The notes under the pieces: generated by a model
Told to the model about the DNA's origin: nothing
The model's input: the letters and a program-made list of their open reading frames with translations, nothing else
Databases searched by the model: none
Source: Gnetum montanum
Taxonomy: Eukaryota > Streptophyta > Gnetopsida > Gnetales > Gnetaceae
DNA length: 64,000 bases
NCBI GenBank assembly: GCA_015680685.1
Contig: MNCI01030517.1
Span: forward strand, 170,619 to 234,618
Direction: 5' to 3'
Translations under genes and position numbers: made by a program
In this document: positions 1 to 10,915 of the stretch, piece after piece
Layout: each line of letters starts with the position of its first letter
How positions within the stretch are numbered: the stretch's first letter is position 1

Positions 1-3000
1 CTAAGTGTTTAGATAATTAAATCATAGAAATTCATTATAGGAACATAAAAAAAATCATTAGAAAATATAACAATATTTTATTCAAGACACATTGCAAAAT
101 AAACTAAAAATTTATTTTTCTTGCAAGGTTGATTCCCTACCTCCTAATAACTCTATAAGACAACATGATAGAAAAAGGAGAACTATAGATGAAATGCCTG
201 AATAGCTCAAAGTTGGCTACATCCATCCAAATTCTTCTTATCTAGATTTCACTTTCACCCTTACTAGGACAAATAACTTCAATGGAGAGACTTGGAGGAT
301 GATATTGTGTTCCCACATGATTGTGCTATTACTTCCATATTTATGGTAGAATTGCTAAATCTAGTGCTTAAACCAATAGCCTTAGAGTACCAAGTAATAG
401 ATCATCTATCTAGGGACTATTAATTAATGAAGTCTTAGCTTAGAAAGGATAAACTCATGGAAATCCACCATGAAGCCTCTAAAGAGAAAAAAGTGTCAAT
501 CACACTAACATCATCATTAAAAAAGGAGAACAATAAACATTCATCAAGCTGATCATAACATCAAGGTCATCCTCTCTTCGGTGAGGATAACATATTTCAT
601 CAATGACTACATTTAACCTTGGCAAGCAACCAAGGTAAGGGAAGACTTGATTCTAAAACTAGGGGGACCTCAACGTCAAGGTCTCCCAATCCTTAAACAA
701 GAGAATAAACAAGGGATCAAAGAAGAAGACTAAGCTAACATAACTCTCCTAGCTCTTCATCTTCATCATCCACTTCATTATCTAACTTTGATGAGGGAAA
801 ATGTGATTGAAATCAAAATGGAAATGATCATGGCCAAGGTGAAGATGACAAAAGACCCCATCATAGAGATAGGAGGAGAGAACATAGACAACAATGAGAT
901 GAAGAAGAGCATCACCAAGAGAGAAGGTGTAGTAGGCCACATCATAGAAGGCAAGACCATGATAGAGGCTATAAGTAACAAAATAACTATGATGAACCAT
1001 TGCTTGCTACCAGAAGTATGATTAACATCCAAAATTAGTATATATTCCTACTAGGCATGAAAGGGATAGTTGTATCACATGGCTTGATATGAACAACATC
1101 CTTAAATTTGAAGGGTGCTACAATGCTGATTCAAAAATTTATTTCAATCCTTCCATGGTGCTTGTGCCTTGCAAAATATTGAAAGTAACTAGAAAAAGCA
1201 CAAACTATTCTTGAGGACACTCATGAAAAAAGCTAAAAGTTGTATCGATCATTGAAATTGGAATCTATCTACAGATGGAGTACGATGTTAGAACTATTTA
1301 GTGACAAATATTAAACATACTTTAGGATGTTCAATCAAAGGAAAAAAATTTAAGAATGGAAGTAGGTTAATCATGAATCCCTTAATGTAGCCTTGGGTTG
1401 GTACTATTCATTGCTACATAGGTGTCCATGCCATGGTTTCTCTTAAAAGGAACAACTTTGCCACATCATAGATGGACTCAAAAATAGAACCATGGAGACT
1501 CTTGGGGTTTATGCCTAAGGGAGACTATCATAGATGAGAGTTCATCAAATTCAAATGCTTATTAAATAAGTAGCAAAGGAAGAATGGGAGTTGAAAAAAG
1601 AAAAAGTCGTAAGAAGTATAACAAAGATTTCTCCATTCACAAAAAGGAGGTATGTATTTATGAGCTAGAGGAAAAAATACTATTATAGGAAGTTATGTAG
1701 AACAAGAAGCTGTCAATTCACAAATCTGTCATAGAAATATCAACCAAGGTATATAAGATGTAGGATTCCTTGGATGAAAAGTTTGAGATAGCACTGAAAA
1801 TGGTAGAGAAGGAAATATAACATAGGAACATGGATAAGGACAAAAGAAGGAAGAAGGACATAGTAAAGGACTATTATCAATAGAATGATAAGGCTGTGGT
1901 AGTAGAAGAGATTGCAAATTTTGATATAGATAATGAAGGGTGTGACATGTCAATATGATCATCCCAAGGGATGTTACCTGATCCTATTACACTTGGAAGA
2001 ATATGGTATTTATGCCTTAAATCCAAGGCTTGTTAAGAGATAATTACCCATGAGGTTTCCTTATCTTGAAGGCAACTACTAGCAACATTTTCACTAGCTA
2101 TCCAAGTGGAATGTTACCTCAACCTCAAGAATATTATCATTAGCGGTAAAATCCACAGTCATAAGGGATGCCACGACTAAGGAAATAGTATCATTACCAC
2201 CAACTAGACCCATATGGTTACTATATCTCACAATCTGTGTCACCGAGTGGTTCTACAACCCACTATTTTTCCCAATAGTATTACCCTTCCTTCTCTAAAC
2301 ACAATTGATCTTCCACTCCATGCACTGAATCCTCCTCAACCTATATTTGTCATTACCTACATTGTCTATGCAATCGTTATAAAGAGGACTTTCCAATCAT
2401 TATGGGAAGGGCTTGACTAAGTACAATTGATGCTAAGCTAGGAATTAGCGACCCCTTCCTAGATTTTTTTAAGGAAAATACATTTGAAAAAGTATAGAAA
2501 ACAAAGTTTCATGCATTGTCTACAGTGGTATAGGGTGCCATTGCATGTAGAAAATATGAGCAATCAATAGCAAATCCATCACAATATGTAAAATATGTTC
2601 CAAAACCATATACATTTAATGGTGCTTGTATGTAGCAACCATAAAATAGGAAGGCACCCAGTGACTAACTACAAACAAATGCTTCAATTCTACAATGTGC
2701 ATGGAACCAATAGAAAGCCTTACAAGTGCATACATAGACAAGATGGATGAGATGCAGTAAATCCAAAACTAACTCTTAGAAGCCCATAATATAAAAGAAT
2801 TACAAGTAGAATAGGGAGAGTTAGGAGTCCTAGAAACTTTTGAACCAAAGCCCTTAGAACTAAAAACATTATCAAAATCTCTAGAATATGTATTCTTAAA
2901 CAATGGAAAACTACTAATCATAAATTCCTAACTGACAAGAGAACAAAAGAAGAAGTTGCTAAAAGTAGTTATGAAATGGTCAACAACCTTTACCTAATCA

Positions 3001-4125
3001 TATGATAAGTTAACAGAAATAGATCCATGCATATGCTAACATCACATCTACATAGACTCTACTATCAAGCCCAAGAGACAACCACAAAGAAGATTGAATC
3101 CAAAGATGAAACAAGTTATTAAGAAGAAAGTTGAGAAACTTATCAAAGCTGGGTTCATTCACTGAAAGATAGTAAGTGGGTAAGCCCACTCATTATTGTA
3201 CCAAAGAAGAAAGGAAAATGGAGAATCTATATAGACTTTAGGTTGTTGAACATTGTCATGTTCAAACATCACTTTTCATTGCCATTTATGGACCTAGTGT
3301 CATAGTTACTACAACTTTCTGGATGAGTATAGTGACTACAACCAAACCTAAATTTCTCCAAAAGACTAGGCTAAAACAAAATTCACTAGTTCTTAGGAAA
3401 CTTTTGCATATAAGAAGATGCCTTTTGGACTATGCAATTCTTTTGCAACCTTCCAATGCCTAGTCCTTAGTATCTTTTAGTAGTTGATTGGCAATGGTAT
3501 GGGAGTCTTCATGGATGACTTATCTACCTATGTTGTTAATTTTGGACAAGCACTGGACCACATGGAGTAGGTATTAAAATGAAATGTGGAAACAAACTTG
3601 TGACTCAACTAGCATAAGAGACATTTGATGATTAAGGTGGGAATTGTCCTGGAACATTGAATTTTAGAAAAAGAAATTAAGCTAGATCCTGAAAAGATAA
3701 GGGTTATCCAAGGAATTACCAGACAACCTCAAATGATCAAAGATGTGAGATCATTTCTTGGACGTGTTTTATAGAAAATTTCTCTAAATTGCCAAGCTAC
3801 TAATGGAGCTTACCAAGAAGGATGCATCATTCAAATGGACCAAGGAACATGAATAAGCATGCCAATACTTAAAGCAAAAGCTTATGGAAACTCTAATTCT
3901 ACATGCCCCTAATTGGTCTAGACCATTTCACATCATGAAAGATGCATTTCATTATGCATTGGGAGTAATACTTACACAAATGGATGATAAAAAATGTTCA
4001 TAAAATATCCATTGTGCAAGTATGAGTATTATGGGTGCATAATTAAATTACACCACTATAGAAAAAGAACTTATGGTTGTAGTGTATGATCTTAAGAAAT
4101 TCAGGCTTGTCATAATCATTGGGCT
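1..4125 (+). mobile_element. Athila-like Ty3/gypsy remnant, gag-pol, copy 1
   Basis: Decayed Ty3/gypsy gag-pol read on the plus strand; the 5' end lies outside the window. Gag appears at about 1080-1620 (LDMNNILKFEGCYN, then a CHGFS...LCHIIDGL block), and closely parallels gag at 10130-10650 and, inverted, at 57514-58628, so all are one family. RT starts near 3170 (SPLIIVPKKKGKWRI) and holds MPFGLCNSFATFQ at about 3419-3457 and an intact FMDD catalytic box at 3508-3519. RNase H follows (KDASFKWTKEHE at about 3815; LNYTTIEKELMVVVYDLKKFR ending near 4110), and homology stops abruptly near 4125. Many in-frame TAG/TAA stops and frameshifts show it is dead. Integrase and 3' LTR are missing. Lineage is inferred from gag and the family's tRNA-Asp-type primer site elsewhere in the window. 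Confidence 0.8.
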
Positions 4126-5030
4126 TGCCATATTGATTGTATTAGTGACTCCTTTGATGCTTTTCTTGATACACTCTTTTATGCTTCTACTCTGTTTTCC
4201 TTTTTTCTTCTCTTTTACTTTCATTTGCATCATGATGTCTTCATATCTCTAGGTATTTGTTATGATTTCTTCTTCTCTCCTTGTCAAGTGCTCATTCTTT
4301 ATTTCTTCGTGTTCTCTTCTTCATTTCTACATTTTCCTTTATCAAAATCTATTGACAAGTATGATAGAGGATGAAGGACTTAGAAAACAATGCTTCCTAA
4401 TTCTCCTATTATGGCTCCTTGGTTCTTCTCTTCTAGATTTTCTAGAGCTTCTTAGCCTTGGGTTTCTTCAGATTCTAGGATCTATCTCCTTCCTTTGAAG
4501 AGTTTTTGCTAAAGTGGAACATAGCTTTTATTGTAAAAAATCTTTAGCTTCTAGCATAGATGAATAAGAATGAGATTAATGATGATGAGGCTTTTCATCT
4601 TAATACTCAATATCTTCCTTTTTGAAGATTACAATTGCTTGAGGCACTTATTTTCTTTCTTCTTGCTCATATGTATCTTCCATGATAACATACTTCATAA
4701 ATTGGGCTTTTATTAATTAATAGGGTCTATTCATGTTCTTCATGACTTGATAGCCTCCATGCATGTGACCAAGGCCTTATCTACAAAGTGTTGCTTGAAG
4801 CATGGATGGAGCTAAATGCTCTAGTGATAATATAATGTTACCCTATAAATTTCTCCATTTGTTTCATCCTAATGAAAGATAAAAGTGAAGTCAAGATAAT
4901 ATGAATCTATATAAGCATAGAAAATCCTTGTTTGCATTGATCCATTCCAATTTTTTTAAATGTGCATCTTGTCATTACTTTCATTAATATCATTAGTAGG
5001 TGGAAAATTCTCTTGATGTGTTAAAGCCAT
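4100..5030 (-). pseudogene. Possible Ty1/copia gag remnant
   Basis: Read on the minus strand from an ATG at 5028-5030 there is a broken, Lys/Glu-rich reading frame (MALTHQENFPP start; later GRR.ILESEETQG.EALENLEEKNQ; a very basic KRRKKENRVEA segment near 4170). Its interruptions are mostly single stops. Length and charge pattern are compatible with a copia gag, and a tRNA-Met-like primer site in the same orientation lies upstream at 6100-6120. No zinc knuckle or pol domain was found, so the assignment is weak; it could be unrelated AT-rich sequence. It abuts the broken end of the gypsy copy at 4125. Confidence 0.3.
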
Positions 5031-5682
5031 GTTGATTAATCATTACTTAAGTGTATGTTTAGAAATTACTATATGTTTGAAAGATACATATTTTAAAGAT
5101 GCTAAAGTTAATACATCCAAGATTCATAGTGGTTCAGCTTGGGCCTAGTCCACTCTGCAGGCGTATCCAATATCTTCAATTCTTAGGTTCCCTTTCAATC
5201 TTCAAATCCATAAAGAACAAATGCTAGTTTCAAGGGTTTCTAGTATCCCTTTCATATAATCAAGATTTTAAGGCTTAAATTCTTAAACTAGATCTTAAAA
5301 CAAAGGGAAATAAAAATGATGTTATTAGGATCTCTTAGTACATCTAATTGCATCCAATACAAGTGTAGATCATGCAAAGGATAAAATAATAAGGGTATAA
5401 GAATACAAATAGAGATAGTGATTTTCAATTCATCTTTTTTCCTTATACATTCAAGATTTCTAAAACTTACTTCGATCTTGATTGTTGCTACTGAAATACC
5501 AATCTTAGTCCAATAATTCATCTCCATTTATGTACCAATGACCATGAGAGGAATGATATCCTTGGATAAATCTTCTGCTCTCATAGACAAATGGAAAATT
5601 TCATTTCTTAATATTTTTTTTGTCTCACAACATTCAAGGGACTTTTGATTTTTTGGCCTTTTTATTTTTGTTATTTTTTCCT

Positions 5683-6028
5683 TGAAAGGTCAATCTTAAC
5701 TAAGGTTAGTTTACCTACTACTCTTGTAGCACAACACACAAGCATTTGACATGATTGTCCTTCTTAATGTTGGGTGTCTAGAATTGGTCAACTATCATAG
5801 GCTAGTGGTATCACATCAATTAACTTATAAACTAGTTAGGTGACCTTAAGTATTCTTCTTTTTTCTAGCACTAAACTTTCATACATTTTAAGTTGGTCGA
5901 CCTTAGCAATGTATCATATTCTTTCATCTTCACCAGCTTCTAGGTAGATCAACCTTAAGCAAGGTTCATCAACCTTAAGTGTGTGTAATCTGAGTTTGAT
6001 GAGCTCTTAGGCAAGTTGACCTTAAGTC
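5683..6028. repeat. Dispersed GGTCGACC / TTGACCTTAAG motif cluster
   Basis: Degenerate copies of a palindrome-centred word recur within about 350 bases: GGTCAATCTTAA at about 5687, GTGACCTTAAG at about 5830, GGTCGACCTTAG at about 5893, then ATCAACCTTAAG twice near 5947-5980 and GTTGACCTTAAG at about 6016. The best copy contains the perfect palindrome GGTCGACC; the others look like CpG-decayed versions. Such clusters occur in some copia leaders or LTRs, which would fit the neighbouring primer-site match, but function is unknown. Confidence 0.45.
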
Positions 6029-6099
6029 TAATTAATTAACCTATGGGATTGTTCAGTTGATTAGAGGATGATTTAGGTGATTGAAGGACTATTGATTTT

Positions 6100-6120
6100 G
6101 GAACCAAGCTCTACCATCCA
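6100..6120 (-). other. Decayed tRNA-Met-type primer binding site
   Basis: The plus strand reads GGAACCAAGCTCT followed by ACCATCCA, close to the reverse complement of the classic copia primer site TGGTATCAGAGCTTGG. It implies an element read on the minus strand with its 5' LTR to the right, which is largely missing because another LTR junction follows at 6250. Confidence 0.45.
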
Positions 6121-6250
6121 AAAACATTCATTAGCATCATTCTCCATAGTTACCATCATGTACTTTGTTATTTCAAATCTCTCTAATTTGATCACTAGAA
6201 AACATAACGAACTCTTAATAAGATCAACTAACTAGTGTATGTTGATACCA

Positions 6251-6268
6251 TCCTTGGGAATGGTGCCA
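6251..6268 (-). other. tRNA-Asp-type primer binding site of LTR A
   Basis: Minus strand reads TGGCACCATTCCCAAGGA, a CpG-decayed relative of TGGCGCCGTTGCCGGGGA, the complement of the plant tRNA-Asp 3' end used by Athila-type elements. It sits one base from LTR A at the expected side. Confidence 0.6.
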
Positions 6269-6269
6269 A

Positions 6270-6980
6270 TGATGAGTAGTAAGAGTTTCTAATGTCTAAT
6301 CATACAAATCACAAATGTACATAAGTGATCAGATCATAATCAATGGATGGAACAATATCACATACTAGCATGTTAACAATGTGTATACAATTATCATCTT
6401 CCTACTAGAGTTAGTGAAGCACAATTCTTTTGTTTAACTCATGGTAAGGTATATGATATACTAATGTTAATGAGCTCTAGGTATGCTAAAGTAAAACATA
6501 ATGAACTAAATATAATTTTTATTATCTAATGGACAACGGAAATGTAAAACTAAGCTAGCCTAACGATGATTAGCATATGTTCTTGGCTTGTTGAACATGC
6601 CCTAGCCCTAGTATAATCATCAATACTAATGAAGATGAAAATGTAAATGACATAATAAAAGTAAATGACATAGGAATGTAAATCTAATCTAAGTGAGATG
6701 TTGCAATGGTGAAGAAAAATCTTGATCTTTATTGTCAAACATGGAATGCATCTAGTTACACTCCTCTTGAATAAATATGTTACACAATTGTTAATCACCA
6801 CATTGATGTTAGACAATTGTGAATCACCATATTGTAGTTACTCACAACTCTAAAATCATGAAAAAAAAACTATAAGAATTCTACTAAGTATTTTACCAGA
6901 AGATCAGTTGGACACAATGATGGGCTCATATTTATATGCATGACTATGACCCAATACATCATATCTTAAGCTATGATATT
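6270..6980 (-). mobile_element. LTR A of the Athila-like family, inverted
   Basis: Starts with TGATGAG at 6270, the same end as the LTRs at 58782 and 61199, and shows successive blocks shared with them: the AATCATACAAATCACAA block near 6300, the CTTGATCTTTATTGTC block near 6720, a CATATTTATATG TATA remnant near 6930 and decayed CATATC/GATATT palindromes near 6955-6980. Heavily decayed. The right edge is fuzzy because it runs directly into an oppositely oriented LTR. Confidence 0.6.
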
Positions 6981-7085
6981 TAATTTATCAACATCCAACT
7001 AGTCTCCATCCATAGAATTTGACCGGATCATGCATGAATGCTTATGATTCATATAGTTGGATGTAGGGTTATTGTGCCACTCATA
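6981..7085 (+). mobile_element. LTR B fragment of the Athila-like family
   Basis: Only the 3' part of an LTR, matching 9350-9442 block by block (CAACTAGTC.CCATCCA.AGA, then GGATCAT, then TATAGTTGGATGTAGGG). It ends in CTCATA just before a primer site at 7088. Orientation is opposite to LTR A, so the two are head to head. Confidence 0.6.
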
Positions 7086-7087
7086 AT

Positions 7088-7105
7088 TGGTGCCATTACC
7101 AAGGA
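7088..7105 (+). other. tRNA-Asp-type primer binding site of LTR B
   Basis: TGGTGCCATTACCAAGGA, five transitions away from TGGCGCCGTTGCCGGGGA. Short internal sequence (TGGTGCTAGTGTT) follows as in the copy at 9461, then homology is lost near 7140. Confidence 0.65.
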
Positions 7106-7139
7106 TGGTGCTAGTGTTTTAGATAGAATTATTTAAATA

Positions 7140-8329
7140 TTGTTGTTAGAACCCAAAACTAATTATCATTTAAACTTTTACATGAAAAGTCTTAGTTATT
7201 TATCTCAATATTTAAACGTTTAGAATTTAAATATTATTTGAAAGGATTGATGTCTACAAGCTCTTCATGTATGTTATCTTTCAAATACATTTCTATTACT
7301 AGAATTTGTTGATTTAACAATGGTTTCTATGACCTTAAACATTAGTATTTTTTATCATCATCATGCTTTATGTATTATTCAAAAGTGGACTCATATATTT
7401 TATACAACATCCCCTCAGAATTGGAAGATTCTTTGTTTTGTTAAATTTCTAAATCTAATGTTGATTTTTAAAAAACCTAAAAAGAAAATTGTCTTTGTAA
7501 TTAAACCATTGAAGTATTTTGAATTCTTGGATGTATATAGTCATTTTTACTGAAGTTTATATATGATTGATGTAGATCTTGACTTACTTAAACTAGAAAT
7601 TAATTATTTGTAATTAATTTTATATTATAAGCTTTCAAAATTATGCCACTATTTCCATTACTAGAATCATATGTTTAACTCATTTTTTTTATCCTCCATA
7701 AGAAGCTAATGTAAGCGCATTAGGAACAAGATGTTTCATACCATGCTAGGGTTTCTTTTGATGAAGTTTTGGTAGCTAATGCTTCCTTTTCATTTAATGC
7801 TACTTGAAAAAATGTGCCTTCAAGAAATGTTCTAGTTAGTTCAATTCCAAAGAATTCTTTATCACTAAGGAGAAAGAAATATCCTAAGACCTCACAAAAT
7901 TCTATTATTAATTTAGATGATTTCCAAATTATTATAGGAAAGAAAACCTAAAAGGCATTCCCAAAACGCTTTGGCCATTCCTTTTATGTTTTCACCTCCC
8001 TTTAATGCTTTTTTATAGTTTTACTCACTTTTTTCTTTATAATATATTTTATTTTTGGAGTCCAACATTCAATCCTCTTCCAACCCTCCTTCCCCATAAA
8101 CATCTTATTCAATCAAAATATAAGTGAGGAAATTTCTTAAAAATTGTGTACTTTTCTCAAAAATCGATGATCATATATAATACATTTGGCTAAAAATATT
8201 ATGTGATCATGGTTTTGCTTTTCTTACCATATGATATTTTGTCCTTAGAGATGCTACATTGTATGATATTATAGAGTTATCTTGTGATCATCCTTTCTGA
8301 TTCTTAGATAGACATATTATAGAATTTTT
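7140..8329. other. No recognised gene; AT-rich
   Basis: No domain, LTR pair or RNA gene was recognised here. The open stretch at 7320-7553 is low-complexity and is not supported as coding. The right part (about 7750-8329) may be decayed upstream sequence of the LINE whose endonuclease is recognisable from about 8330, but no motif proves it. Confidence 0.5.
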
Positions 8330-8596
8330 TTTTAAAATGATATATGTATGTGGAGATTTTATTGATAGTTTATACATTGTTAAATTTCATAATTAGGCAC
8401 AACATTTTGTAGGTGCCACTATCAATAAGAAGTATCAACAAATATTAGAATGGATGAAAATGTTTAATTTTGTCATTTGTAATGGCCTTGCTAGATTTCC
8501 TTAATTTTTATCATTTACTTTCACAAGACCTTGATGTAATCGTTGCATTGATTTTCTTTTATGTTCTTATGAAAACATTGAATTTATAAAGGATTT
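8330..8596 (+). pseudogene. LINE endonuclease fragment
   Basis: Read on the plus strand, the C-terminal part of an APE-type LINE endonuclease is recognisable: FNFVICNGLARFP, then FTFTRP, then RCIDFLLCSYENIEFIKDF, matching the family's NG...F and S-x-ID-x-x-L pattern. The usual Gly/Ser before ID is changed and several stops interrupt the frame. The fragment is cut at 8596 by the LTR of the element at 8597-16485; the next LINE sequence resumes at 16486. Confidence 0.55.
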
Positions 8597-9442
8597 TGTT
8601 GAGTCACATTCTTCCAAGCCCCAATATCGGGTATGCGATATTGCAGCCTAGATACGATATCATATACATGATATCGTGATTCCTGTGTTAGCCTATAAAT
8701 ACTTCACTCAGGCGCACAACAAGGGGGAGTTAGATTGTTAGGGAATTAAAAGTTCTTTTCTTTTGGTAGTTTAGCTTTCAGTTATTCTTAGTGAATGCAC
8801 ACAATGTGATGTTTGTAATTGTACGACACCTTTGTTTGAGTGTGACGTACTTGGACACGCACACGATCGACAATAAAGATGGAGATTACTCCATCATTAT
8901 AGCATTCACTTAGCTTTTAATTGTTTTAATTGTTGATTATTTATTTCTATTTTCTTAGTTAATATTTATTTTATCATCATTTACTATTTCTATTGTTAAC
9001 GCGAAATGAGTACGCCTTAATCACGAGCATTTAAGTATAACTACATGGTAACCTAGTAGTGTATCGAGTAGTACTTCAAGTGATGTGCACTTAGTCATCC
9101 CAAAAGTAGTACATGAAGTCTAAGATGTGTATGGATGATTAGGGATGGATGCCCATCACACTTGGGCTAGCTTAGATCTTATTTCCTATTGCCCATTAGC
9201 TTAATAAGTTATCTCTTATTGTCCTTAGGAGTAGCATAGTAGTAGGGATCACATCATACACCTCACTTTGGACTAAACCATACGTGACAAAACAAATACT
9301 AGTCCAAGTGGAAAGACAGTGAACTGTGATCAATGTATAACCATCTAGATGCCACAACTAGTCCATCCACAAAGTTCAATTGGATCACACATACACACTC
9401 ATATTTGTATAGTTGAGCATAGGGGTACCTCATCGTTCATCA
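8597..9442 (+). repeat. LTR C (5' LTR)
   Basis: Begins TGTTGAGTCAC and ends TTCATCA, followed after one base by the primer site. About 846 bp. The part from 9003 to 9442 aligns nearly gaplessly with 16045-16485. The first 100 bases carry four ATATC-type palindromes and a TATA box. Confidence 0.8.
8623..8701 (+). promoter_or_regulatory. LTR promoter: palindrome cluster plus TATA box
   Basis: Palindrome cores lie at 8623-8628 (AATATC), 8637-8642 (GATATT), 8656-8661 and 8670-8675 (GATATC), and a TATAAATA box follows at 8694-8701. The same arrangement is found in the LTRs at 31410-31503, 58978-59011 and 62146-62225, so it is a conserved promoter layout of this family. Binding factor unknown. Confidence 0.65.
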
Positions 9443-9443
9443 T

Positions 9444-9461
9444 TGGCACCATTGCCAGGGA
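9444..9461 (+). other. tRNA-Asp primer binding site
   Basis: TGGCACCATTGCCAGGGA differs from the tRNA-Asp complement TGGCGCCGTTGCCGGGGA at three positions only, each a G-to-A in a CpG. It starts two bases after the LTR end, as expected for a functional primer site. Confidence 0.85.
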
Positions 9462-9561
9462 CAATGCTAGTTATCTAGATTAGTTATATCATACAAGATT
9501 GCTATAAAACGATATATCTTTCAAACAAAGAAATTAAACTCAATTAAGTCACATACAATTC

Positions 9562-10915
9562 ATGACAATGTCTCTTTCACAAGACAACGATAACGCAACA
9601 TCTAGCAAGATAATTCATTGGAGAACCAATGAAAATTATGATGAAGAAGAAGTTTCGAGTACTCAATCTTATGTAGAAGTTTCATATGTTCATAGACACC
9701 CCAACGATACTCAAGGACTTTTTTCATCCAACTTAGACATCGTGAGTGAAGATGGGACATCCCCTAGAATAAGGGGGCTTGTAAGGCTTAGGACCTTCTC
9801 AACGGGTAGCAAGAGTACATAAGGGGATGATTGGGAGACTTAACAAAGTCATGATGAGTCTTCCAGTTCCTTCTTATCCTTTGCTCTTTCAACATAAAGT
9901 TGTGACATGGATGAATATTCCTTATGGGATCAACGTAGAAATAAAAATTGAATCCATGAGCAAAATAAGGAATGCCAACATGAACATAGACAACATTGTT
10001 CCAACTCACGAACTCACAACCTATTTAGTGATGATGAACCCTTGCTGTCCATTAAGATCCTAATGCATATAATAGAGGCCATTTAGATATCCCACAGGCA
10101 TCACAAGGAAAGCCTTCTACCTAGGCTTGATTTAAACAACTTTCCTAAGTTCTCAGGAGGCTATGATTTAGATCCACAATGTCATTTACAAGCCTTCTAT
10201 GATGCCTGTGTATGGAAAAACATTAAGAATGGGTGGCAAAGACTTAAGCTCTTCCCTATGACACTCTTTGGCCAAGCTAAAATGTGGTACATGTCTTTAA
10301 AATTGAATTCAATTCACCATTGGCCTACAATGGTAAACCTTTTCAATGAAAGATATCAAACCTATGCAAGAGTGTTAGCCTTGAGGAGACAAATCCAAGA
10401 GTGGAAATAAGGGCAACATGAACCCTTGGAAATGGTCTTAGTAAGATATTACTCTTTGTTAAACAAATGCCTAGGCCATGGGTTCTCTAAGGAAAGGCTA
10501 ATGTATCACATCATGGATGGGCTCCAGAATGAAACAAGGGAGACCCTAGGGATGTATGCCCTAGGTCAACTATATGAACTACAAACCCATCAATTCCAAG
10601 CGGGTAGAACAAGAAGAAGGAGAAATAGTCAAATGGGGGAATGTTAGAAAACCTCAACAGGACCAAACTCTTGAAATAATAGAGGTCCATAATTATGAAG
10701 AGGAGAAATCAACTCACCTCAAGGAGGTGAAACTGTCCCTACCTTTCCCAATATTAAAATCACTAGATGAAATCGAGGCAAAGATCAACAAGATGATGGA
10801 GTGGGTACATGAAAAATGTGGAGAATATGTAGACATTATTAGAGGGGGGCCCACACAAGATAACTCTGATGATCAAAACAAACAGAGGATACCAAACCTA
10901 GAAATAGGATAGAAC
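9562..10915 (+). pseudogene. Athila-like gag, broken
   Basis: Capsid polyprotein of the LTR element. ATG at 9562 opens an 86-codon frame (MTMSLSQDNDNATSS); after several stops the conserved gag core follows: LDLNNFPKFSGGYD at about 10122, KNGWQRLKLFPMTLFGQAKMW at about 10214-10285, a RYQTYARVLALRRQIQEWK block ending in TAA near 10410, then CLGHGFSKERLMYHIMDGL near 10460-10515. A shift near 10600 leads to the acidic tail ending at 10912. The core matches gag at 1100-1620 and at 57514-58628/38501-37800. Frameshift and stops mean no functional product. Nucleic-acid-binding Cys motifs were not found. Confidence 0.75.
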
